Shown here piece after piece: positions 1-9,359 of a stretch of DNA of 64,000 nt. This DNA comes from Scatophagus argus (taxonomy: Eukaryota > Chordata > Actinopteri > Scatophagidae). The notes below the pieces were generated by a model. That model was not told the DNA's origin. It saw nothing but the letters and a program-made list of their open reading frames with translations, and ran no database searches. The position numbers and the translations under genes were made by a program. The stretch is taken from positions 23,425,545 through 23,489,544 of the forward strand of contig NC_058504.1 of NCBI RefSeq assembly GCF_020382885.2. The letters run 5' to 3'. Numbering within the stretch: the first letter of the stretch is position 1; each line of letters opens with the position of its first letter.

Positions 1-740
1 TCCTAAATGTCAAACTGAGGAAAATTTGAAAACAGAATCTTGTGTAGCATGATCTTATTTTCTCTCGCTCTTGTGATTGCTGCAATTTTTCTAGTGAGAA
101 CAGTCTCAAAACTTAAACGCAATGATTCCAAACTTAACCAGCCAAACGAAACAAAGATAACCAGTAGGTTAAATCAAATGTTTAGGGATTGAAGCTGTTG
201 TGGTCAAGATGTAATTCGTCTGGCACAGACTGTTGTGTTTGGAGGTTGTAAGGGTCCTTCATGAACATCTTAAAACAAGAAACTGTTTCTAAAATTGCAT
301 CAAAATAAACAGTGATATTGTGCCTCTGTTTTAGTAAGTGTCTCTGTACTGCAGTGAAACTGGATTAGTCATCAAGGACAGCTAGCAAGGCTGGCAATGA
401 TACCAGTCTGTGTAAAAGGCTGTGGGCAGTCGGGAATGACTAACGGTTCATATTATTTTCTAGTCAGTGCACAGTGGTGTTATCTTAGTATTTCTGTTAT
501 CCAGTGATACAGAGAAGCAACATGGACACTCAGCAGAGCATAACTCCATAATATCTGAATCTACTTACAGGATACAGCGACATAAATCCAATGACAAATA
601 ACGTTTTAGAACCCAGTGTCATTCCCAGGGCACAAATATTGCCTTAGTGTCTCATTCAGACACAGAAGGTACCATTGCGTAACAACCTGAGATGAGAATG
701 TCTTACATTTTAACTCAACAAGCTCCATGATTTGTTCCAG
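1..740 (+). other. mgat4b intron (5' part in window)
   Basis: The stretch upstream of the 741 acceptor is AT-rich with no conserved coding segment on either strand. The minus-strand open frame at 606-827 overlaps the real exon and has no family resemblance. Confidence 0.6.
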
Positions 741-934
741 GATAAGGACTTTGGGAAACAGACCCTCCATAAGGGTCATGCCAATCCGCTGGCGGAGGTG
801 ACAACAAGCCTGAAGACCTACCAGCACTTCACCCTGGAGAAAGCCTATCTGGGGGAGGACTTCTTCTGGGCCTTCACACCTGTAGCCGGTGATTTCATAC
901 GGATACGATTCTTCACACCTGTCCGCATTGAGAG
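741..934 (+). CDS. mgat4b: mgat4b coding exon (first in window)
   Basis: The acceptor is TTTGTTCCAG at 731-740. It encodes [12 protein letters not shown] through FFTPVRIE and ends two bases into an Arg codon. It includes the segment [12 protein letters not shown] of the GnT-IV C-terminal domain. The donor GTTGGT is suboptimal, but the junction codon AG|G restores Arg and the frame continues in the next exon. Confidence 0.9.
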
Positions 935-3900
935 GTTGGTCCTTGGGAGACTCTGAGAGGGTACTTTAAGGTATTTTTAGCTCTGTAGGGTTCTTGGGGT
1001 CACAGTGTCCCACCAGGGAGCTGCAGGATAATTTTAATTTTGAAAGGGAAAAGGGTTTCCTGTAACGTGTAATGTTTTATGTAAACATCTAGAATCTAGA
1101 ATTTTATGTTTCACATCAAGTATACAATATTTTTTCAAATGCGCATTTGTCTGTTTGTTACATACTTCTTTCTGTTTGTTGACAGAGAAACTTGCTTTGA
1201 ATCTTTGAATTTAAGAATTGCACCTTGGGTCCTTCCCTCCTCTCATCAGTACAGGACTCTATTTCAGTCCAAGTTTCTTAACTTTCTGGGCAGATCAGTG
1301 ATAACAAACTGTATGCACCTAAGCTCCCACTTCATGGAGACATCAATTCTGATTGGATGTCGGGGCTCTACAGGGTTACAAAGTCTCAGACCTGACAGAC
1401 TACACAAGGTGTTCTGGTATCTCAGGAGAAACTAGTTGTTGCTGGGTGTACGAGTTACCATTAAGTACCAGGAAGTTACAGTACTGGAGGACACATGGTG
1501 TCATATGATTTCAAGAGTACTAATAAGCACTGGAGGTTCCTGGCTTCAGAGTAACGTAAAACAGATCAGGCATCACAAGGCCTAACAATCAGACTTTTAG
1601 ACCGGTGATAGTTCTCCAGTTGTCCAAACGGAGCAACCAGCAAGAAACTGTTGTCTTCCATATGTAACGTAATGATCTCTATCTGTCTGTGTTTCAGGTA
1701 TTTCTTTCGGAGTGGAAACATTGAACATCCAGGAGACAAACTTTTCAACACATCAGTGGAAGTTCTGCCATTTGATGTGAGTCTGAAATCCAGTTCAGGC
1801 TCTTTACTGAACCAGTATCAAATCTTCTTTGGTTTTGTTTTCATAATTTTGCTCATCATTTCTGTTAGTAATAATAACATTGGACTTTTTAAGTTAAAAG
1901 CTGAGATCAGGGAAGACACTCCCGTCTCTAAAAAGCAGTCAAGAATGTCAGATGATCAAAAATATTGGAAACAAACTAGCAGGACTGACAAGCTTATTTT
2001 TGAAGAGAACCAAAGACAAAATAACATCCCCAAACAGTCTATTGCTGACGATCTATTTACACTTACTGCTTTAACTTAGACATTCTGTATTTAATGTAGT
2101 TGTACTCACACAATATTTCCTGCACTGTAGGACTCAGTTATTACACTATATTTCTGGATCTCCAATATTAACTTGCTGAGTACAGTGTAATTATTGCAAA
2201 TACAGTCATGGAATAAATGATTAGACCACACTTGTTTTCTTCAATTTCTTGTTAATTTTAATACCTGGTACCACTAAAGGTCCATTTGTTTGGACAAATA
2301 TAATGATAACAACAAAAATAGCTTATAAGAGTTTAATTTAAGAGCTGTTATCTAGCCATTTTCCATGGTTTTCTTGACAATAACGAAGATCACTTAAGTT
2401 CTTACATCAATAGCTATGGCATTGTATTGCCAAAAACAGTGCATTTAGGCATTCCATGTTTTCTTTTCTGTCTGTTAGTCACATGATACACACAGGAGTT
2501 AGTACTTGATTGGATAACCATTGCTTTTGATGACTGCAGTCTTGCTACTTGGCATGCTCTCCACCAGCTATCTATTTGGACACTTAATATTTCTGAGAAC
2601 AGACTAATTTTTTGGTCTCTGAAAGCTGAGGCAGAGTGATGGATCACTGCGTCTGCATCCTCTGCAGTTGACTGTAAGACGAAAGCTGAATTTGTCACAG
2701 CAGGACAGAGCGACATGCGCAAGGAGGAAGAGGAGTTCTGACTGAGATCAATCTACAAGAAAGTTACAAGGAAAATCAACTGACGCTTAGAGCAAGCTGA
2801 GGACCTGGAGGGATAGTGAGATGACTGAGAAGGCAGATTCAGTTGCCAGGGTAACACTGACCAGGAGAGAGGAGGAAAGAGAGATGATATGGAGGGCTAA
2901 TGGGAATGGAGGATGTGGAAGATCATCAGGAGGAACAAGTAAACATAAGGCAAACTAGAAAACTAGAACCGGCATCCATAATGACATGATTCTTTCACAT
3001 TTTTTACTGACATGATTGATGTGTGTTTTCCATTTATCAACATATGTACTGTACACACATGAAAATGTGATCCAATCTAGAACTTGTGACAATGACACTT
3101 CCGATTTTCAGTTTCTCCGTCCTCTTTAAAAAGAAGGCTACATGTTGGAGCGGCCAACACTGCAAAATCCTGGGCTTAGACTCGCTTGCACTTGGTCATG
3201 AGCTTAAATGGTGGGAGGCCATTATGTTGAGAATACGGAAACTTATTTGTCACTTCCATTCTCAAGTGGACATGCCAGATTATGGACTTCTATGATGATG
3301 CTTTCTTTATGCCTCTAAAATGTCATGCCCATTTTATGTCATTTAACCTTAGTGTTTATGACAGGGCAGTAAATGTGTGTGTGTTTTTCCAGAATATCCA
3401 AGCAGAGAAAGAGGCATTGACAGACGGGAGAGAAAAAATGCCGAAGTACCATCGGACAGAAGACGGATTCATCCGAATAGGTGAGTGAGGATACTACATG
3501 TTGAAAGCCCACATCGGCTGAGCAAGTTGCCTGAATGACTTGCTACGTGCTTGACTGTCTCAGAAATCAATTCAGTTCAATTCAATTCAGTTTATTTGTA
3601 TAGCGCCAATTCACAACAAAAATTACCTCATGACACTTTCCAATTAGAGCAAACTCTTTAATTAAATTGTAATATAGAGAACCCAACTTTTCCCCTAGAG
3701 CAAGCTGGGCGGCAGTCTGCCTTGACTGGTTGGATTGAGAGAGCGAGAGAGAGAGAGAGAGAGAGGAGTGTGGGGCGTGAGAGAAGGAGCACACAGCAGA
3801 GATGCATAGCAGCAGTAATAATAATACCAGAAGTATTGGAACTGTAGATAATGATAATGACAATGAAGTATACAGAAGGTATTATGCGTCAGAAAGCGTC

Positions 3901-6598
3901 ACTGATGCAGAGGGCTGCACCCCGATGCATAGTCTGACAGAGAGGCAGGCAGTCAGAGGTCCAAACTAAAAGTCTTTTAATGCTTTAAACAAGCTCAAAA
4001 AATCATGCATCTTCTGTGGCATGGGATCATGAAAACTGCGGTGACAACAAACAGTAAATCATGTGCTTCAAAGTCAAAATAAAAGTCTCTACTGTCTACT
4101 GAGTCCCTAACCTCAAAGCCTTAAAGCAAGTCTTTACTGTAATATTTAATGACTGTTGTAATGAAATGAATGTTGAGGGGACTTGCGTTTTGTCCCCATG
4201 AGTAAGACAGGAGTGATATATACGCAGTATATGTACAGCAGTAGTGGCGGTACTGTGTTTAGAAGTAGTGAAAAGTAGTAGTTACACTATCAGCAGCAGT
4301 AGCAGAAGTAGTACTCTGCAGGGTGAAAATGCAGGGAAAATGGAGATCATCCATCCATCAGGGTCCGCTTATCCGTCAGGGTCGCGGGGGAGCTGGAGCC
4401 TATCCTAGCTGACTGCAGGCGAGAGGCGGGGTTCACCCTGGACTGGTCGCCAGTCAATCGCAGGGCCAACACACAAAGACAGACAACCACACACTCTCAC
4501 ACTCACACCTAGGGGCAATGTAGAGTAGCCAATTAACCTAATGTGCATGTTTTTGGTATTGTGGGAGGAAGCCGGAGTACCCGGAGAAAACCCACGCAGG
4601 CACAGGGAGAACATGCAAACTCCACATAGAAGGGCCCAGACCGGGATTCAAGCCTGGAACCCTCTTGCTATGAGGCGACAGTGCTAACCACTGCACCACC
4701 GTGCTGCCCAAGATGGAAATCACAAATAACTGAAGTCTGCTGACTGAAGCCTGATCACGGTCTCAATCAAATAACTTGCTTAATATATACAACAATACTA
4801 CTTGCTCTGTAGTAACTGTTACTATAAATTAAATAATAATAAAAGTAGCAGCTCAATAATCAGATTTCTTATCTGCTCTGATTCAGATTTAAAGAAGCTT
4901 GTGTCAGCTTCACTGTCAGTCAGATCTTGTGTGTCTGCGTATGTGATGATCTCATCTCTCATACTGCTCTGCTGTCACCCTGACACATCTGTCTGCAGTC
5001 CTGCACATGGAAAGAGATTATTTAGAAACCTGATCACGTAAATGTGGACAAGAAATTTACTTCTTTGGGAGAAAACCGGCTGAGATCTTGTTTCTCTGAT
5101 TACCCTCGTGGATCAGGAAAACTGGGTTTGTCTCATCTCCATTACATTTAAGACACAGATTACTGTCAGTAATTAGATTACTGACAGTAATCTGTTCACC
5201 AAATGCATCTTAATTGACTGAGATAAACACCGCTGGACAAACAGCCCGCAGCAAGAGGAAGCAATGGGATATTGCTATTGATGCACAGAAATGTAAATAA
5301 ATGAATGAATATGAAAATAAATAACAAAAGCAAACCAAAAGCACCCAAACCAAAGCAAGTAAATCTATAAAATACACCAAAACATTGCAATTAAAATTCA
5401 AAAATGCATCAAGATTCAGTTCTCAGTCAGCAGGATGTTATTTTGCTCAGTGAGATTTATTAGCCTGAAATTGTTATAAATCATGAATGTAATAAATAAA
5501 TGATTAATAATAAATAAATAAATACATAAAGAAAGAAAGGTAAAAGAAAGTGCTAGCTGAATGAAATCAAACAAACAGAACATCTCTTCATTAGACATAC
5601 AAGGCGGCCGACAGCAGTCAATTATGAAGTTTTTATAGCATCAAATAACTATAATATAATACTATAATATAACTATACTATTAAAACTAAACTGATGAGA
5701 AAAAGATTGATTGAACAAATATCAGCGTGATAAGAACTACCTAAAATGACCATCTTTGGGAAAAATTTATTTGATGTGTACTATGGGTTTTTTGTTTGGT
5801 CAAACTATGACCATAAGTTACATCAAATTTACTGTAGCACCACAGAGGAAGCATTCAGGTCTCTTAGAGAGGCAGACAGGAAGGGAAGGAGTGCAGGAAG
5901 AGAGAATGGCAATTTTCGATAAGACATCTTGAATTACCAGCAGCTCTTTATCCCCTTCATCAATTTTTCAGATGAGTCTGCAGATCGATCCAGCCGGCCC
6001 TCCTTCACTCTATTAATTTCGGCGTGATGCCTTCAGATGTCTAGCATCTGCAGAGAAACACTGAACTGTTCGGTGTCCACACTTTAGGGGGAGATCAACC
6101 ATCTGAAAGATTCAGGGCTGAACAGCATGTGGAGAGGAAGACAGAGACAGGAAGTTATACTTGAACAGTTGTTGTTCAGAACATCAAAACATTGTTCAGA
6201 GAGCCCATTGTGAACCGAAACACAATATTTTATCCATTAAGTGACAATGATTCCATCAAAGAGCCGTCAAAAGCTTTAAAAAATTAAAGTTAGATTCAGT
6301 GGTTTAATTGATTATTTTAATGAAGTAGCCTAAAATGGAAACATATAGGTGCTCTACAAGTACCTCAAAATGAAGTACTGTATTTGTTATGTTACTTACT
6401 CCACATTGGAATTTAAATTAAAGACCAGACTGAGAAAATGTGTGTGTGATTCTGTTTTGTTTTATTGTCTTCTCCGCTTTTGAGAAAAGCTCTGAGGCAG
6501 CCATAGTCATGTCGCTCAGTTCTAAATGACAACAATAATACCCACATAATAAGAGATAACACCCTGTGATAAACAATGACAGACAGACAGACACAGAT

Positions 6599-6633
<35 letters not shown>

Positions 6634-9359
6634 AGGTGCTGCTCTTGGCTGGGATTATGGTCACACTCCTACCTGGAAGCATTACTGCTAATACAATAAC
6701 CCAAATAAACAAATAAATCCTCTGAGGCATTATTGCTCTGTTGAGGTACAGTCACACCAAAACCAACCATCACTGAGCTGAAATAAGACTGACCACAAGC
6801 GGGAGGCCAGATGGCTTCTGATGAAGACAGCTGAATGTAAGATTAACACAAAGGAAAATGGAGAGAACATCACAGAACCACAGGGGCCTGTTAATGGATT
6901 TGGATTAAAGTGATGGGTCTCAATAACCATTAATAACCCCATAAATCTGCACAAAAAGCACAAAAAACCCTTAATTACCCACCTCCATCAACAAAGGAAT
7001 GAATAAATAATAGCCCAAGAAAAAAATAAAAATCTAAATCTTACTGTTTTTAGGTCTGGATGCTTTTAAACAAATGGATCATCTTTAATCACATTTTTGT
7101 AAATTACTGTCAGTTCACAAATAGTAACCCTGAGGAGTACAGCTGCTCTTTTTACTTGAAATACTTGAAGTTTAATTTAGTTTAGTTAACTGTAGTTTAC
7201 TGTTGTGTGTTGGTACTAGTTTATCGTACTAGTAAGTACGATAAACAGGATTTGTGTTCATCAAAAAAGAGCCCTTCAGCACCAAGTAAACAAACACCAC
7301 TGTTAAAAGTCAGTGAACATCATCGGTTCCCTTAGGTTTATTGATTGTATTGATCTTCATTTCTTCCAGGAACCTTCCAGAACGGGATTGCAGAGGGGGA
7401 GATGGACCCCACCTTCGGGCCCCTGGAGGCCATGCGTCTCTCAGTTTTAACAGACTCACCAGTTTGGGTGATCATCAGTGAGGTGAGTCCACCTTGATGG
7501 ATGACTGGAACCAAATTTTAGCCAGTGTCACCCACAACAGCTCATGCTTTTATTTATAAAAAGGTTTTGATGAAGACATTTATTCAAATTTATTTCCTCA
7601 CTCAAGAAAGGGATCCTTGAGGAGGTTTCTGGGAGCACTGAAGAGATCCAGGTTCCTTATTTGAGTTAATGGGTACCTGCAGGGATTTCCTTGAGGTGTT
7701 AAAGGAGTTCTTGAAGAGATTTGATGAGACTGTTTTGTAGGAAAATGCCTCCTGGTTTCATAGGGGTGTTGTGAATCCTTGAATAGGTGTTTGATTCCAT
7801 TCCAAGCATCCTGGAGAGAGTTTAATGTGTCCTTCATGTACCAGTGGGTTGTATGTATGTGTATGTACAAAAGCTACAAAAGACCTTGATAGGGATCCAG
7901 GGTGCATTGATTTCGTTTGAGTTCTGCAGGTTGCTGTTTGGGCTCTTTCAGTTTTTCTTGAAGGATTCTTGGTGGGATTTGAGAGATCTCTTAGCGGCTA
8001 AAAGGCATAAAGCAGGCAATGCTTTTGTTTAAATTAGGGGGCAGTCGTGGATCAGCGAGGGGGCAGTCGTGGATCAGCGGTTAGGGTGTCGGACCCGTAA
8101 CCGGTCGCTGGTTCGATTCCCCGTCCCGGTGTCCATGGCTGAGGTACCCTTGAGCAAGGTACCTAACCCCCACTGCTCCCCGGGCGCTGCACGCGGTCGC
8201 CCACTGCCCCGGGTTTGCTGTGTGTGTGTGCACGTCACTTGGGTGGGTTAAATGCAGAGAACAAATTTCGTTGGAGTGAGTTCCCTCCAATGACAAAATA
8301 CGTCACTTTACACTTTAAAGGGGTACCAAAGACTGTCAAGATCCAAAGGGCTTTGGAGAGGTTTAGGTTCCTAAGGAGGACCCTGCAGGCTATGGAATGT
8401 CCAACAAGGTTATTCACCAGTATCTGAAACTCCAAGTCTCCCAGTGCAGGTTCTAGGGGGAGCATTCTGGTAGTGTCTAAAAAATTTGTGAAATTCAGAG
8501 GGCGTTAGGGAGATTCTAGGAGGTTAAAATGACACTGAAGAGGTTAAACTGATGTTTGTTGGGATTCCAGGCATCTTCAGCAGGGCTTCCCATTTCTCAG
8601 GTTATAGAAACACTTCCAGCTGTCTTCCGGACACCCCCTTTACATCAACGCAAAGCTTATTGCTAGTTCTGGTAAGATTGTAAGGTTTAAGATAGAGGTT
8701 TAACAATTACTAGACTCTTGTCGTTTCAGTCATTGTAATCAATTTTCAGAAACTCCCTTTTGAAAAGGAGAATATACATCTGAAATATACATCCTGAATT
8801 TAAAGTTCAGCAACCTAACAAATCCTTAAAAACTTTATTTTAAGTTAATTGCAAGGGTCTAATGATTGAAATGAGGCCATTTGAGTTGAGGTAAACCTTG
8901 AATACAGGGTCGCTGATAAAGGATTAATTTCACAAAACCACAAAAAAGGACTGTGGCAAATATTTTAGCACAATCTCACGACCGCTGACCTCTCTTTGAG
9001 GGTTGCTGAGGAGAAAGTCTGTGTGCGTTAACCCTTTAAAGAATGCATTAGTCTGGACTTAGTGAAAAGTTTTAGCTTCACATGGTGTAAAAATGCTTTG
9101 TTTTTTAAATCCTCACAGTCAGACCATTTCTGCTTGAAACACTTGATTTTCCAAAGTCAAAAATATCTGGCTTGTATTAACTTAAAAATGAGTATTAGTC
9201 AAATTCTAATGGCTTATAAAAAAAACAGTCTGTATGTTCACATTGGTTTATACTGTATCATTTCACTGTATATATGATGATGTTAAGCTCCTCCTGACTC
9301 TTACTGAATCCTCTGCTTTCTCTGGTGTCCCTCAGATCTTCATAAAGAAAGCAGAGTGA
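741..9359 (+). CDS. mgat4b: mgat4b, alpha-1,3-mannosyl-glycoprotein 4-beta-N-acetylglucosaminyltransferase B (C-terminal part)
   Basis: GnT-IVb, a Golgi type II membrane glycosyltransferase (family GT54), adds beta-1,4-GlcNAc to the alpha-1,3-mannose arm of N-glycans, making tri- and tetra-antennary chains. Five coding exons are in the window: 741-934, 1698-1776, 3393-3480, 7370-7482 and 9336-9359. They join in phase (194, 79, 88, 113 and 24 nt) into 165 residues plus TGA, about the last 30 percent of a protein usually near 550 aa. This part covers the C-terminal lectin-like domain reported for the GnT-IV family, not the catalytic core. Segments such as [26 protein letters not shown] and the end SEIFIKKAE match isozyme B better than MGAT4A. 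All introns are GT-AG; the first donor (AG|GTTGGT) is weak. The 5' exons lie before the window. Confidence 0.93.
935..3392 (+). other. mgat4b introns around exon 1698-1776
   Basis: Two introns (935-1697 and 1777-3392). I see no repeat family or RNA gene in them. Short open frames such as 1106-1435 lack recognisable protein features and are intronic by position. Confidence 0.6.
1698..1776 (+). CDS. mgat4b: mgat4b coding exon
   Basis: It starts after GTTTCAG and completes the split Arg. It encodes [14 protein letters not shown] and [12 protein letters not shown], then stops at a consensus GTGAGT donor in phase 0. The open frame running on to 2079 is intron read-through. Confidence 0.92.
3393..3480 (+). 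CDS. mgat4b: mgat4b coding exon
   Basis: The acceptor TTTTTCCAG is followed by [19 protein letters not shown] and [10 protein letters not shown]. The donor is GTGAGT, in phase 1 (Gly split). It corresponds to the variable loop before the conserved EDGF/IG segment of the GnT-IV tail. Confidence 0.92.
3566..3765 (-). repeat. LINE 3'-tail-like teleost repeat with GA tract
   Basis: The + strand begins with several TTCAA/TTCAG units, then TTTATTTGTATAGCGCC. Read on the minus strand this is a 3' tail ending in ATACAAATAAACTGAATTGA-type sequence. The same tail type ends the repeats at 19558-19806 and 63360-63640. The 5' end (minus sense) is a GA/TC microsatellite at about 3738-3763. The family resembles a very common fish dispersed repeat; the exact class is not assigned. 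Confidence 0.65.
4347..4710 (-). repeat. Teleost dispersed repeat (CATCCATC...GTGCTGCCC family)
   Basis: It runs from the CATCCATC-type start and TTATCCGTCAGGGTC through the GGAGCTGGAGCCTATC, GGTCGCCAGTCAATCG and GAACATGCAAACTCCACA motifs to CACCACCGTGCTGCCC. This is a widespread fish repeat. Its minus-strand translation ([20 protein letters not shown]) often appears as a spurious hypothetical protein in fish annotations. A truncated second copy lies at 41697-41818. Confidence 0.75.
5155..5195. repeat. Perfect inverted repeat, 19-bp arms, 3-nt loop
   Basis: Arms 5155-5173 and 5177-5195 are exact reverse complements around the loop TAG. Each arm reads ACAGATTACTGTCAGTAAT or its complement. 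It lies inside a mgat4b intron. Confidence 0.9.
6603..6632. repeat. (AC)15 microsatellite
   Basis: Pure AC dinucleotide run inside the mgat4b intron. The cysteine/valine-rich open frames on the minus strand here are translations of this run. Confidence 0.95.
7219..7246. repeat. Hairpin, 12-bp arms, 4-nt loop
   Basis: GTTTATCGTACT (7219-7230), loop AGTA, AGTACGATAAAC (7235-7246) is a perfect inverted repeat about 120 bp upstream of the next mgat4b exon. Confidence 0.85.
7370..7482 (+). CDS. mgat4b: mgat4b coding exon
   Basis: It completes the split Gly and encodes [20 protein letters not shown], then [17 protein letters not shown]. The acceptor is TTCTTCCAG, the donor GTGAGT, phase 0. The run DPTFGPLEA identifies the B isozyme. 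Confidence 0.94.
7483..9335 (+). other. mgat4b last intron
   Basis: Outside the SINE at 8037-8320, both flanks (about 7605-8030 and 8325-8620) are degenerate repeats of GAGG/TTCTTGAAGAGATTT-like units of roughly 30-40 bp, like an old minisatellite split by the SINE. The remainder to 9335 shows no feature. Confidence 0.5.
8037..8320 (+). mobile_element. tRNA-derived SINE with duplicated head
   Basis: The 5' head has an A-box-like TGGATCAGCGG (8070-8080) and a perfect B box GGTTCGATTCC (8110-8120), the internal Pol III promoter of tRNA-derived SINEs. The body continues with CTTGAGCAAGG, CACTGCTCCCCGGGCGC, GGGTTAAATGCAGAGAACAA and CGTCACTTTACACTTTAAAG. The first 21 bases (8037-8057) duplicate the head GGGGGCAGTCGTGGATCAGCG just upstream. 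A body-only relative lies on the opposite strand at 38081-38266. Confidence 0.8.
9336..9359 (+). CDS. mgat4b: mgat4b terminal coding exon
   Basis: The last eight codons after TGTCCCTCAG read IFIKKAE and TGA, the standard end of GnT-IVb proteins. This exon is too short to stand out as an open frame alone; it is fixed by the phase-0 join to the exon ending at 7482. Confidence 0.92.
   Translation: MFIKKAE

Larger units (their letters stand above)
3481..7369 (+). other. mgat4b large intron with repeats
   Basis: This 3.9-kb intron holds a LINE-tail-like repeat with a GA microsatellite (3566-3765), a common teleost dispersed repeat (4347-4710), a near-perfect hairpin (5155-5195), AT-rich sequence with AATA-type low complexity (about 5280-5700), an (AC)15 tract (6603-6632) and a 12-bp-arm hairpin (7219-7246). 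No coding exon was found. Confidence 0.65.

Noticed and set aside
1651-2079. 142-aa open frame on the + strand
   Set aside because: Only 1698-1776 is coding (mgat4b exon). The remainder crosses a GTGAGT donor and is intron read-through.
4538-4723. Minus-strand frame [20 protein letters not shown]
   Set aside because: It is the translation of a common dispersed repeat; similar spurious proteins are frequent in fish annotations.
6413-6730. Minus-strand frames rich in alternating Cys and Val
   Set aside because: Translation of the (AC)15 microsatellite.
8058-8130. Possible tRNA gene (A and B boxes)
   Set aside because: The sequence cannot fold into a complete cloverleaf and continues into a SINE body, so it is a tRNA-derived SINE head.
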